Source: Pinibacter soli
Lineage (GTDB): Bacteria > Bacteroidota > Bacteroidia > Chitinophagales > Chitinophagaceae
Length of the DNA stretch: 64,000 nt
NCBI RefSeq assembly: GCF_029961145.1
Contig: NZ_JASBRG010000001.1
Location: 310,001-374,000 of the forward strand
Direction of reading: 5' to 3'
Positions within the stretch are counted from its first letter, which is position 1. The number at the start of each line of letters is the position of its first letter. This document shows positions 44,177 through 52,403 of this stretch, in pieces. Made by a program: the position numbers and the translations under genes. Under the pieces are notes generated by a model. The model saw only the letters and a program-made list of their open reading frames with translations. It was not told the DNA's origin and made no database searches.

Positions 44177-44195
44177 GTTCACCGATTTGTTCACT
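44177..44195 (+). other. GTTCA-type subterminal motif near the right end of the element
   Basis: GTTCACCGATTTGTTCACT resembles the conserved motif at 25231, 35352 and 41424. It lies between the integrase start and the tRNA, 115-133 bases inside the expected crossover. It may be an integrase arm-binding site. Confidence 0.45.
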
Positions 44196-44241
44196 GAACT
44201 ATAGCTAAAAAGTGCTATAAAGTGGAGACAGGCTGGAAATG

Positions 44242-44276
44242 AAAAAGCCTGCAAACACTTGATTTTGCAGGCTTTC
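44242..44276 (-). terminator. Terminator of tRNA-Ser
   Basis: On the minus strand AAAGCCTGCAAA pairs with TTTGCAGGCTTT and is followed by T-rich sequence, 35 bases past the tRNA 3' end. Confidence 0.8.
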
Positions 44277-44310
44277 TTAATAATGCTTTATCTAAAAAAA
44301 TAGATATCAG

Positions 44311-44399
44311 CGGTGAGGGTGGGATTCGAACCCACGGTACAGTGTAACCCGTACGACGATTTAGCAAACCGTTCCTTTCGGCCACTCAGGCACCTCACC
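44311..44399 (-). tRNA. tRNA-Ser (anticodon GCT)
   Basis: The minus strand reads GGTGAGG at the 5' acceptor and CCTCACC plus discriminator G at the 3' end. D-arm: TGCCTGAGTGGCCGAAAGGA. The anticodon stem ACGGT/ATCGT encloses loop TTGCTAA with anticodon GCT. A long variable arm of serine type is present, and the T-arm is GTGGG-TTCGAAT-CCCAC. Length is 89 nt and CCA is not encoded. It serves as the integration target of the island to its left. Confidence 0.95.
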
Positions 44400-44578
44400 A
44401 ACCTTGTCCCGATTTACAGGAGGGAGGCAAAAGTAAGACTTCATCACATACAATCCAAAAACATCGCTAAAAGTTTTTTTAGGTTTTGAGTTTTAAGTCT
44501 TGGGTTCTAAGTTCTGGGACTACATTACAGTCATAAAACATCTTATATTAGGCATTTATGCGCTTAAAATCACGCTTT

Positions 44579-46078
44579 TTATGTTGGAAACATATAATAT
44601 CTATCTCTCACTTTCAGCCGGAAATGAAATCGCGATTTCCACAATGGCTTGCCTAATGTCGCTTCCCAACGATTGAGTTCGGTTTTCAAATCTGTTACTT
44701 TATCGGGCAACGTGGCGGAGAGGTCATTATGCTCGCCGGGATCTTTGGAAAGATCATACAGGTATTCCACTTTGTCCCGCTCGTTTATGTACAACTTATA
44801 ATCTCCTTTTCGTATTGCTTTCGAGTAGCCATTGCGCCAGTACAAAATATCATGTGGCACGTTGCTTTTCTCACCAGTTACAAAAGGAAGCAGATTTACG
44901 CCATCATACACTTTATCAACAGGCGACGCAATGCCCGCGGCAGCAACGGCCGTTGAAAAAATATCAAGCGTACTTACCGGCGATTGATAAGTTGTTCCTG
45001 CCGGAATTTTTTCGGCATAACTCATAATGTATGGCACTTTTATGCCGCCATCAAATTCACACATCTTGCCTCCTTTTAGTGGCTCGTTGTCGGTGGCTGT
45101 TGTATAAGTGGCACCGCCGTTATCACTGGTAAAAATGATGAGCGTGTTTTTGTCGAGGCCGGTTTCTTTAAGCTTGTTTATTATTTTTCCTACTGCATTA
45201 TCAAGCGCAGTAATCATCGCATAATACACTTGCTTTTGCGGTTCAGCAATATTTGCAAATTTTGCAACAATGTCTTTCGGCGCCTGGAAGGGCGTGTGCG
45301 GCGCATTAAAGGGCACATACAAAAAGAACGGATCGTTCTTGTTTTGTTCAATGAATGCAACAGCCTCTTCTCCAAATTTGGTGGTGAGATATTCCGTTTC
45401 GTCTACAGGTTTTCCATTTCTTACCAATGCACTGTACTTACGCCTGAACCATGTTGGCTTATCCAGGATATCATCGATGTGCTGATCAACGATTGTCGAA
45501 TCTTTTTCCAAAGCATACAATCCAGCAGCCGCGTAAAAACCATAGAAATAGTCAAAGCCTTTTGCATCCGGCAATTGGTAGTCTGCCACTCCAAGATTCC
45601 ATTTACCTATGGCTGCAGTTCTATAACCATTTTTCTTTAATACCTGTGCAAGTGTAATTTCATCTTTTGGCAAACCGTTGGGCACCACTACAGAATCTCT
45701 TGAAAGATCAATAATGTCACCTTCTTTATGCGCTCTTTTGTAAAACTTTTTTTCCTGCAAAAGTGAAAGTTTTCCTATGGGCGCATCCTTTTCCTGGAAC
45801 TCAAATCCAAAACGCTGCTGGTACCTGCCGGTTAGTATTGCAGCCCTCGAAGGACTGCAGATAGGAGATGTACAGTAGCCATTCAACATTTTTACGCCAC
45901 TCATAGCAAGCGAGTCGATGTGGGGAGTTGGCACCAGTTTGTTACCATAAGTGCTGATGTCGTTGTATCCAAGATCATCTGCGAGAATGACTACAATATT
46001 CGGTTTCTGCTGCGCCTGCAGCATATTTGCGTTTACGCTAAACGCCAGGAGAAATGTGACAATGACTCTCAAAAACAT
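44579..46078 (-). CDS. Secreted sulfatase (arylsulfatase family)
   Basis: This 499-residue protein has a signal peptide (about 1-22, LQAQ). The N-terminal motif NIVVILADDLGYND holds metal-binding aspartates. The sulfatase signature ICSPSRAAILTG has Cys74 as the residue converted to formylglycine and Arg78. GKWNLG and IIFTSDNGG are further active-site parts. The protein needs an anaerobic-type sulfatase maturase for activation, and none is seen here. It is a single-gene unit between the tRNA and terC, not linked to a SusCD pair. Substrate (sulfated glycan, aryl sulfate or other) is unknown. Confidence 0.93.
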   Translation of the reverse strand: MFLRVIVTFLLAFSVNANMLQAQQKPNIVVILADDLGYNDISTYGNKLVPTPHIDSLAMSGVKMLNGYCTSPICSPSRAAILTGRYQQRFGFEFQEKDAPIGKLSLLQEKKFYKRAHKEGDIIDLSRDSVVVPNGLPKDEITLAQVLKKNGYRTAAIGKWNLGVADYQLPDAKGFDYFYGFYAAAGLYALEKDSTIVDQHIDDILDKPTWFRRKYSALVRNGKPVDETEYLTTKFGEEAVAFIEQNKNDPFFLYVPFNAPHTPFQAPKDIVAKFANIAEPQKQVYYAMITALDNAVGKIINKLKETGLDKNTLIIFTSDNGGATYTTATDNEPLKGGKMCEFDGGIKVPYIMSYAEKIPAGTTYQSPVSTLDIFSTAVAAAGIASPVDKVYDGVNLLPFVTGEKSNVPHDILYWRNGYSKAIRKGDYKLYINERDKVEYLYDLSKDPGEHNDLSATLPDKVTDLKTELNRWEATLGKPLWKSRFHFRLKVRDRYYMFPT

Positions 46079-46185
46079 GTTTACAAATTAAACAGAATTA
46101 GGAGCAATTAATAATTAATAAAGAATAATTAATAGGTGTAACACCAAAATAAGAGAACAGACTGTCTGTCATTTAACATCAATGT

Positions 46186-46217
46186 TAAGGCCGCACTCAG
46201 TCACGAATGCGGCCTTA
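46186..46217 (-). terminator. Terminator after terC
   Basis: TAAGGCCGCA pairs perfectly with TGCGGCCTTA around a 12-base loop, downstream of the terC stop codon (46242) on the minus strand. Confidence 0.8.
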
Positions 46218-46241
46218 TTAATTTTTAATTATTAATTCGTC

Positions 46242-47006
46242 CTACTTTACTCTTTCTTCCGGATTGTGCAATTCAACAGGCTTGTTGCTTTTTTTGCGTA
46301 TACGCATATTCAATAGCTCAACACCAAATGAAAACGCCATCGCGAAATACACGTAATTTTTCAAATGCATTTCATGAGCACCTGCGCTGTCCCACCCTTC
46401 AATGATTAATACTACACCCACCATCACCAAAAATGAAAGTGCGAGCATTTTTAATGTCGGATGTTTGCTGATGAAGTCGGCTATTTTCTGGCTAAACAGG
46501 AACATGATGAACATGGCAATAACAACGGCGATGATCATAATAGGAACGTGTTTTGCGATACCAACTGCGGTGATGATACTATCGAAAGAAAACACCATGT
46601 CTACCAAAATGATCTGGCCAATGGCTGCGCCAAAACTTGCTGCCGCTTTTACATCACCGCCTTCTTCGTAGCCTTCAAGTTTATGGTGAATTTCCTTTAC
46701 CGTTTTATAGATGAGGAACAAACCGCCTGCAAGCATTACAAGACTTGCAAGGTCAAACCCTTTGCCGAAGATTTCAAATACAGGCTTACCTTTTTGTTGC
46801 ACGAGCCATCCCAATGCAATCAGCAAAAGAATACGAACAGCAATACCTGCGAACATCCATATTCTGCGTGCGCTGAGTTGCTGGTTCTTAGGCAATCTGC
46901 CCATAATGATTGAAACGAAAATAACGTTGTCGATACCCAGTACTATTTCCAGCACTGTAAGCGTAAGTAAGCTGATAAGGGAATCAACGGTGAATAGATA
47001 TTCCAT
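46242..47006 (-). CDS. TerC family integral membrane protein
   Basis: The product has 254 residues and about seven to eight transmembrane helices. The N-terminal VLEIVLGIDNVIFVSIIMGR and the later VDMVFSFDSIITAVGIAKH are the two acidic (Asp-containing) repeats of TerC/Alx proteins. Family members export manganese or support metal loading of exported proteins; older links are to tellurite resistance. No other ter genes are nearby. A promoter-like TACTTTTG lies 24 bases upstream. Confidence 0.92.
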   Translation of the reverse strand: MEYLFTVDSLISLLTLTVLEIVLGIDNVIFVSIIMGRLPKNQQLSARRIWMFAGIAVRILLLIALGWLVQQKGKPVFEIFGKGFDLASLVMLAGGLFLIYKTVKEIHHKLEGYEEGGDVKAAASFGAAIGQIILVDMVFSFDSIITAVGIAKHVPIMIIAVVIAMFIMFLFSQKIADFISKHPTLKMLALSFLVMVGVVLIIEGWDSAGAHEMHLKNYVYFAMAFSFGVELLNMRIRKKSNKPVELHNPEERVK

Positions 47007-47029
47007 TTGACAGAGGGTTGTTTGTAAAT

Positions 47030-47037
47030 CAAAAGTA
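47030..47037 (-). promoter_or_regulatory. Candidate -7 element of terC
   Basis: TACTTTTG on the minus strand fits the Bacteroidota -7 consensus TAnnTTTG and lies 24 bases before the terC ATG. It overlaps the edge of an AT-rich inverted repeat. Confidence 0.4.
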
Positions 47038-47040
47038 AAA

Positions 47041-47085
47041 ATTAAAAAGTCAAAAACTTGGGAACCTCGCTTTTGACTTTTTAAT
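47041..47085 (-). terminator. Hairpin between pyrD and terC, probable terminator
   Basis: ATTAAAAAGTCAAAA pairs with TTTTGACTTTTTAAT, giving a 15-bp AT-rich stem 26 bases past the pyrD stop. On the minus strand it is followed by further T-rich sequence. Confidence 0.6.
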
Positions 47086-47110
47086 TTTTACTTTTTACTT
47101 TTTTTTTTAT

Positions 47111-48136
47111 TTAAAGGTCTTTGTAAATCTTCTTCACAATGGTCGGTCCTTCGTAAATAAATCCTGTCCATACCTGAACAAGATTTGCGCCTGCCTGCAG
47201 TTTTTCTTTTACATCGGCTCCGGTAAAAATACCGCCGCTTGCAATTACAGGAATTTTACCGCCAGACTTATCATGTATGTATTGCAAAACTTCTGTAGAC
47301 CTCTTCTGCACAGGTTTTCCGCTTAGTCCGCCCATGCCGATCGCTTCTACTTCAGCTTTATCTGTTACCAGTCCTTCACGGCTTATGGTAGTATTGGTAG
47401 CAACAAGCCCATCAAGATTTATTTCCATTGCCAGGTCAATAACATCATCTATCTGGGATGTGGTAAGATCTGGCGCTATTTTTAGCAACAATGGTTTTGC
47501 TTGTGCCTTTTGACGATTGATGGTTTGCAGGTGCGATAAAATTTTGCGCAGCGAATCTTTCTCCTGCAACTCACGTAAACCGGGCGTATTGGGCGAGCTT
47601 ACGTTTACAACAAAATAATCTACATAATCAAAAAGGGAATTAAAGCAGATCTCGTAATCCTTCCACGCATCTTCATTTGGTGTCACTTTGTTTTTACCAA
47701 TATTTCCACCAATAATCAAATTACTCTTGCGTGCCTTCCACTGCTGCAAACGTTTTGCCACTACTTCTACCCCATCGTTGTTAAAACCCATGCGATTGAT
47801 GATCGCTTTGTCTTTTGGCAAACGGAACAATCTTGGCTTATCATTTCCCGCTTGCGGTTTCGGCGTTACGGTTCCAATTTCCACGAAGCCAAAACCCATG
47901 GTTTCTAGCTCCCTTAAATACAAGGCATTTTTATCGAAGCCGGCAGCAAGTCCCACCATGTTTTTGAAATGCAATCCTAAAAACGACGTCGGCTGTGTGT
48001 TTGCCGGAGCAAACGACGAACCGATAATACTCCTTACAAATGGAATGGAACAAAGCGTTTTAAACGAGTTCATTGAAAAGTAATGAACGCCTTCGGGAGA
48101 GAACCGAAAAAAAATAGATCTGATTAGAGGATACAT
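47111..48136 (-). CDS. pyrD: Dihydroorotate dehydrogenase (quinone), class 2
   Basis: This 341-residue enzyme of pyrimidine synthesis oxidises dihydroorotate to orotate with FMN and passes electrons to menaquinone. The N-terminal helix pair (about 1-40) that binds the membrane marks class 2. Motifs: VGLAAGFDKNALYLRELETM, GFGFVEIGTVTPKPQ, NPRLFRLP-like DKPRLFRLPKDKAIINRMGF, VVNVSSPNTPGLRELQ with the catalytic serine, and IPVIASGGIF near the FMN phosphate. Full family length. It stands alone between terC and the divergent thiolase gene. Confidence 0.95.
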   Translation of the reverse strand: MYPLIRSIFFRFSPEGVHYFSMNSFKTLCSIPFVRSIIGSSFAPANTQPTSFLGLHFKNMVGLAAGFDKNALYLRELETMGFGFVEIGTVTPKPQAGNDKPRLFRLPKDKAIINRMGFNNDGVEVVAKRLQQWKARKSNLIIGGNIGKNKVTPNEDAWKDYEICFNSLFDYVDYFVVNVSSPNTPGLRELQEKDSLRKILSHLQTINRQKAQAKPLLLKIAPDLTTSQIDDVIDLAMEINLDGLVATNTTISREGLVTDKAEVEAIGMGGLSGKPVQKRSTEVLQYIHDKSGGKIPVIASGGIFTGADVKEKLQAGANLVQVWTGFIYEGPTIVKKIYKDL

Positions 48137-48270
48137 AGTGGCCGCGAAGATAAGGAGGAAGTTTTAAGTAATAAGTGGTAAGTAATGAGTGGTACAGATG
48201 CATCTGGCACCGCACTTAAAACTTAGTACCTACAACTTAAAACTTGTCTTTTTTCACTCAAAACTTTTCC

Positions 48271-48278
48271 TATCTTTG
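48271..48278 (+). promoter_or_regulatory. Candidate -7 element of the thiolase gene
   Basis: TATCTTTG is a perfect match to TAnnTTTG and lies 45 bases upstream of the thiolase ATG. Confidence 0.5.
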
Positions 48279-48323
48279 AAATACAAAGTTGCATAAACAA
48301 CCATTTTTTAAAACCTTACGATT

Positions 48324-49502
48324 ATGCAAGAAGCTTATATAGTGGCAGGATTTAGAACAGCAGTGGGCAAATCCAAACGTGGCGGCTTTCGTTTTTATCG
48401 TCCCGATGATCTTGCGATCAATGTGATCCAGGGACTGATGGCCTCTGTTCCTCAACTTGAGGCTAAACTTGTAGATGATGTAATTGTAGGAAATGCTGTA
48501 CCTGAAGCGGAACAAGGTTTGCAGGTAGGTAGAATAATTGCAGCAAAAGCATTGGGCATTGAAGTTCCGGGAATGACGGTGAACCGTTATTGCGCCAGCG
48601 GACTTGAAACTATTGCAATTGCAACTGCTAAGATCAGAAGCGGATTGGCCGATTGTATTATCGCCGGTGGTACAGAAAGCATGAGCCTTGTGCCAACTGC
48701 AGGATGGAAAACAGTTCCGGCGTATAGCATTGCTACTACGGAGCCTGATTACTATTTGAGCATGGGTCTTACTGCAGAAGCTGTGGCAAAGGAATATAGT
48801 GTATCCCGCGAGGCACAGGACGAATTTTCATACAACAGTCACTTAAAAGCGATCAACGCGATTAAGAACGGATATTTTAAAAACGGGATCCTTCCGGTGA
48901 ACGTTGAACAGGTATTTGTAGATGCCAAAGGCAAAAGGCAAACAAAAAGCTATGTGGTAGATACGGATGAGGGCCCAAGGGTCGATACCAACATGGATGC
49001 CCTCTCAAAACTGAAACCCGCATTCGCAGCGGGAGGAAGCGTTACTGCAGGTAACTCTTCACAAACAAGTGACGGCGCGGCTTTTGTAGTAGTAATGGGA
49101 GAAAAAATGGTGAATCAGCTGGGATTGAAGCCAATTGCAAGATTGGTGGGTTGTGCAAGTGCAGGCGTTCATCCGAGAATAATGGGAATAGGCCCCGTTG
49201 CGGCGATACCAAAGGTTTTAAAGCAAACGGGAATGTCACTTTCTCAAATTGATTTAATAGAATTGAACGAAGCATTTGCTTCACAGTCAATTGCAGTAAT
49301 AAAAGAAGCAGGACTTAATCCTGAAATAGTAAACATCAACGGAGGCGCCATTGCCCTTGGACATCCACTGGGGTGTACAGGCACAAAGCTTACGGTTCAG
49401 ATAACACATGACATGAAGAGGCTTAATAAAAAGTACGGCATGGTTACGGCCTGTGTAGGCGGTGGCCAGGGAATAGCCGGAATAATTGAAAATGTAAATT
49501 AG
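48324..49502 (+). CDS. Thiolase (acetyl-CoA acyltransferase/acetyltransferase)
   Basis: This 392-residue enzyme has Cys90 in NRYCASGLETI (acyl-enzyme cysteine), His347 in GGAIALGHPLGCTG and Cys377 in TACVGGGQG. The start GFRTAVGKSKRGGF and length are typical of FadA/FadI-type 3-ketoacyl-CoA thiolases. It cleaves 3-ketoacyl-CoA in beta-oxidation, or condenses acetyl-CoA. It is monocistronic and followed by a terminator, with no fadB partner beside it. The enoyl-CoA hydratase at 57.4-58.2 kb may share the pathway but not the operon. Confidence 0.94.
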   Translation: MQEAYIVAGFRTAVGKSKRGGFRFYRPDDLAINVIQGLMASVPQLEAKLVDDVIVGNAVPEAEQGLQVGRIIAAKALGIEVPGMTVNRYCASGLETIAIATAKIRSGLADCIIAGGTESMSLVPTAGWKTVPAYSIATTEPDYYLSMGLTAEAVAKEYSVSREAQDEFSYNSHLKAINAIKNGYFKNGILPVNVEQVFVDAKGKRQTKSYVVDTDEGPRVDTNMDALSKLKPAFAAGGSVTAGNSSQTSDGAAFVVVMGEKMVNQLGLKPIARLVGCASAGVHPRIMGIGPVAAIPKVLKQTGMSLSQIDLIELNEAFASQSIAVIKEAGLNPEIVNINGGAIALGHPLGCTGTKLTVQITHDMKRLNKKYGMVTACVGGGQGIAGIIENVN

Positions 49503-49536
49503 TGTATTGCATTTCAACACATGAGAAAACAAGCAG

Positions 49537-49563
49537 ACCGGTCGCAGTTGTGACCGGTTTTTT
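49537..49563 (+). terminator. Terminator after the thiolase gene
   Basis: ACCGGTC pairs with GACCGGT around an 8-base loop and is followed by TTTTTTG, 34 bases past the stop codon. Confidence 0.85.
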
Positions 49564-49766
49564 GTTTGGTTGAACCTGGAGCGAACTAATGATTACTTGA
49601 TCTCCAGACGTCTTATTGCTTAAAACTAACCTATAAATATTTTCTTGCATAAAACAACAATTTACAATTCCCTTTTATATTTTTACTCAAATAATAGACC
49701 TGCAGCCTTATCTAATTTAGCAAAGGATAGAAATCAATTTTTTAAATATCCAAAACCCTAACCTGA

Positions 49767-50408
49767 ATGATTAGCTTGTTCATCATAGACGACCATGAAC
49801 TGTACCTTGAGGGATTATCACTGCTGCTGGTAAGACAGTCGGGTATTGAGATAAGGGGCTCTGCAAGAAATGGTCAGGGCTTACTGGATCAACTTCCGGG
49901 TCTTGAGGCAGACATTCTGCTTCTCGACGTAAATCTTCCGGATATTGAAGAAGAGTTGCTGCTTAAGAAGATACGTGAAATCAAACCGGATCAAAAAGTG
50001 ATTTATCTTACTCTTATGCGTGGGACACGTTACGTGCATAAACTCACAAAACATAAGGTACAGGGTTACATTTTGAAAAATGCTTCCATCCAGGAACTGG
50101 TTGATGCCATTACTACTGTACACAGTGGCGGAACTTATTTCAGCAAGGATATAGACGTTCTGTCTAACGATGATTTCAGGCACACCATAACCATCGACGA
50201 TACTAAGGTTGAGGACATTCTTTCCAAAAGAGAAATTGAAGTACTTAAACTGGTTTGTAAAGAATATAGCAACGCAGAAATTGCGGAGAAACTTTATTTA
50301 AGTATAAGCACAATTGAAACTCATCGGAAAAATCTAATCTCAAAGCTGGGCGTTACTAATACGGTTGGTCTTGTAAAGTTTGCTATAAAAAATCGGCTGA
50401 TAGACTAA
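49767..50408 (+). CDS. NarL/LuxR family response regulator
   Basis: This 213-residue protein has a receiver domain (about 1-120) with LFIIDDHELYLEGL, the phospho-acceptor Asp54 in LLLDVNLPD, and Lys in GYILKNAS. A GerE-type HTH follows (about 145-210) with LSKREIEVLKLVCKEYSNAE and STIETHRKNLISKLGV. The next gene starts 5 to 20 bases downstream and encodes a histidine kinase, so the two form a cotranscribed two-component pair. Target genes are unknown; the T9SS protein gene that follows is convergent. Confidence 0.93.
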   Translation: MISLFIIDDHELYLEGLSLLLVRQSGIEIRGSARNGQGLLDQLPGLEADILLLDVNLPDIEEELLLKKIREIKPDQKVIYLTLMRGTRYVHKLTKHKVQGYILKNASIQELVDAITTVHSGGTYFSKDIDVLSNDDFRHTITIDDTKVEDILSKREIEVLKLVCKEYSNAEIAEKLYLSISTIETHRKNLISKLGVTNTVGLVKFAIKNRLID

Positions 50409-50413
50409 AACTT

Positions 50414-52267
50414 TTGTTTTTTGTGCACTTGAAAGCACTTACCACACTACTACTGCTGTTTTGCACAACGCCTTTGTGGGCGCAGAAAGTGATCGACACT
50501 GCTGCGCTGCGTAACTTATATGATCATTGTCTCGACCTTGACGACGACAAAGCAGACTCGCTATATCATTACTCTCACTATATAGATTCCTGCTCAAAGA
50601 AGTTAAATTATAAGAATGGACAAATTTTTGCATTAAGGCTCAAGGGCATTTACTACGAATTTAAAAACGACTATGACAACGCTGTAAACTACTATTTGCA
50701 GTCACTTACAGCTTCACGCAAAGTTGACAACGCGTCATATATTTCCTGTGCATTGAGCGATCTTGCTACTGTGTATGCATCATACCTCAATCAGCCAGCC
50801 AAAGCAAAGGAAATGTATTTGCAAATACTTAACCTTCCTTCCAGCAACTCCATTAGCTCACGTGTCACGAATTATATCAACCTCGGCGCTATTTACAACA
50901 TGCTGAATAAACCTGACAGCGCATTAGTGTACCTGGAAAGCGCAAGAACAATAGCTGAGCCTTACAAAAGCAAAATGGACCTTGCGAATCTTTACAATAA
51001 CATTGGAAATGTGTATATAAAAAAACACAACTTCAGTAAAGCCATTGGCTATTTTCAGCAGAACAAACTTGACCATGAATTAAGCAATGAAAAGACAGAT
51101 CTGTGGAGCGATTATCTTAACCTCGCAGACACTTACATCGGCCTGAAAAAATTTGATTCTGCGCAGTTATATGCTTTCAAATCTTTGGACGTTGCTAAAA
51201 AACTCACTTCACGAAACAAAGAAGCAGGCAGCTATGCAGTGCTGGCCAAGCTTTATAAAGAAAGCAAAAATTTTCAACAGGCATTTGAATACCAGCAAAA
51301 ATGGTATCAGCTCGATACATCACTTGTAAATACAGAAACCAACAACAATATTGCGGAACTACAGGAGAAGTACAACGCTATTGAAAGGGAACATGAAAAT
51401 AATTTACTGCAATCGCAGGTTGTAGCAGAAAAACTAAAACACAAAATCTACATCTACCTCGTGATAGCAGCGGGCTTGGTCATACTGGTTGTTTCATTTG
51501 CATTTCTTGAAAAAAGAAACAGCAATCAAAAGCTGGAGAAGGTGAACACCACCATCATGAAGCAAAACGAAAAGCTTGCTGAACTTAACCAGGAAAAAAA
51601 CTCGCTGATCAGCATTGTATCGCACGATCTCAACACGCCTTTTTCAAGTATAAAAATATGGACGCAATTGCTGGAAGGGGACAAAAAAAATCTGACCTCC
51701 GATCAACAAAAAGCCATCGATAGAATTTATCAATCTGCAGAGAAAGGAGAACTGTTGATCAACAACATTTTGATCGTTGAAAAAGCAGGATTGCAAAATG
51801 AAAAAATAGTGCTGGAATCTTTTGACTTTCCTGACTTCATCAAATACCAGATCGAAAATATAAGGCCTATTGTAGCTACTAAAAATATCAGGCTGCATTT
51901 TGAAAGCAACTGGGAGGACATTACTATTCTCTGCGACAAATCATACATGCAAAGAATTTTTGAAAACCTCGTTACAAACGCAGTTAAATACAGCCAGCCG
52001 GGAAAAAACATTTGGGTAAATGTTGACCAGGACGAAAATGCAGTTTTTCTCACGGTAAAAGATGAAGGCATCGGTATTTCAGAAAAGGAAATCATGCAAC
52101 TCTTCTCCCGCTACGGTACAGTTTCCTCAAAACCTACCAGTGGAGAGTCTTCCACCGGCTTGGGATTATACATTGTAAAACGACTTGCCGAAGAATTAAA
52201 TGGCAGCGTAGTGTGCAAAAGTAAAATTGGTGTTGGGTCAGAGTTTACGGTGGCGCTGACGAAATAG
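50414..52267 (+). CDS. TPR-containing sensor histidine kinase with a non-ATG start
   Basis: The product has about 617 residues from TTG 50414, or 612 from TTG 50429 (MKALTTLLLLFCTTPLWAQ after initiation), which gives the cleaner signal peptide; no ATG is available near the N-terminus. Several TPR repeats (about 40-310, periplasmic) are followed by a transmembrane helix (IYIYLVIAAGLVILVVSFAF). HisKA has SIVSHDLNTPFSS (His404 counted from 50414). HATPase has NLVTNAVKYSQPG, VKDEGIGIS and STGLGLYIVKRL. It autophosphorylates in response to an unknown periplasmic signal and phosphorylates the regulator encoded just upstream. Tight spacing to that gene suggests translational coupling. Confidence 0.92.
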   Translation: MFFVHLKALTTLLLLFCTTPLWAQKVIDTAALRNLYDHCLDLDDDKADSLYHYSHYIDSCSKKLNYKNGQIFALRLKGIYYEFKNDYDNAVNYYLQSLTASRKVDNASYISCALSDLATVYASYLNQPAKAKEMYLQILNLPSSNSISSRVTNYINLGAIYNMLNKPDSALVYLESARTIAEPYKSKMDLANLYNNIGNVYIKKHNFSKAIGYFQQNKLDHELSNEKTDLWSDYLNLADTYIGLKKFDSAQLYAFKSLDVAKKLTSRNKEAGSYAVLAKLYKESKNFQQAFEYQQKWYQLDTSLVNTETNNNIAELQEKYNAIEREHENNLLQSQVVAEKLKHKIYIYLVIAAGLVILVVSFAFLEKRNSNQKLEKVNTTIMKQNEKLAELNQEKNSLISIVSHDLNTPFSSIKIWTQLLEGDKKNLTSDQQKAIDRIYQSAEKGELLINNILIVEKAGLQNEKIVLESFDFPDFIKYQIENIRPIVATKNIRLHFESNWEDITILCDKSYMQRIFENLVTNAVKYSQPGKNIWVNVDQDENAVFLTVKDEGIGISEKEIMQLFSRYGTVSSKPTSGESSTGLGLYIVKRLAEELNGSVVCKSKIGVGSEFTVALTK

Positions 52268-52297
52268 TTAAGCTTAATTGAAAATTGAAAGTTGAAA

Positions 52298-52341
52298 ATG
52301 CAAAAGGTCGAACATATCTATAATGTTCGACCTTTTGCATT
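52298..52341. terminator. Bidirectional terminator between kinase and T9SS protein genes
   Basis: AATGCAAAAGGTCGAACAT pairs with ATGTTCGACCTTTTGCATT, an almost perfect 19-bp stem with a very small loop, between two convergent genes. Confidence 0.85.
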
Positions 52342-52403
52342 TTATAGACAACAGAGAAGCTGAAACTTTCCCAAACATCATTTTCAATTTTCAACTAATA
52401 GAA

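Noticed and set aside
46242-47006. Tellurite resistance operon
   Set aside because: Only a TerC-family gene is present, with no other ter genes; TerC members have general metal-related roles.
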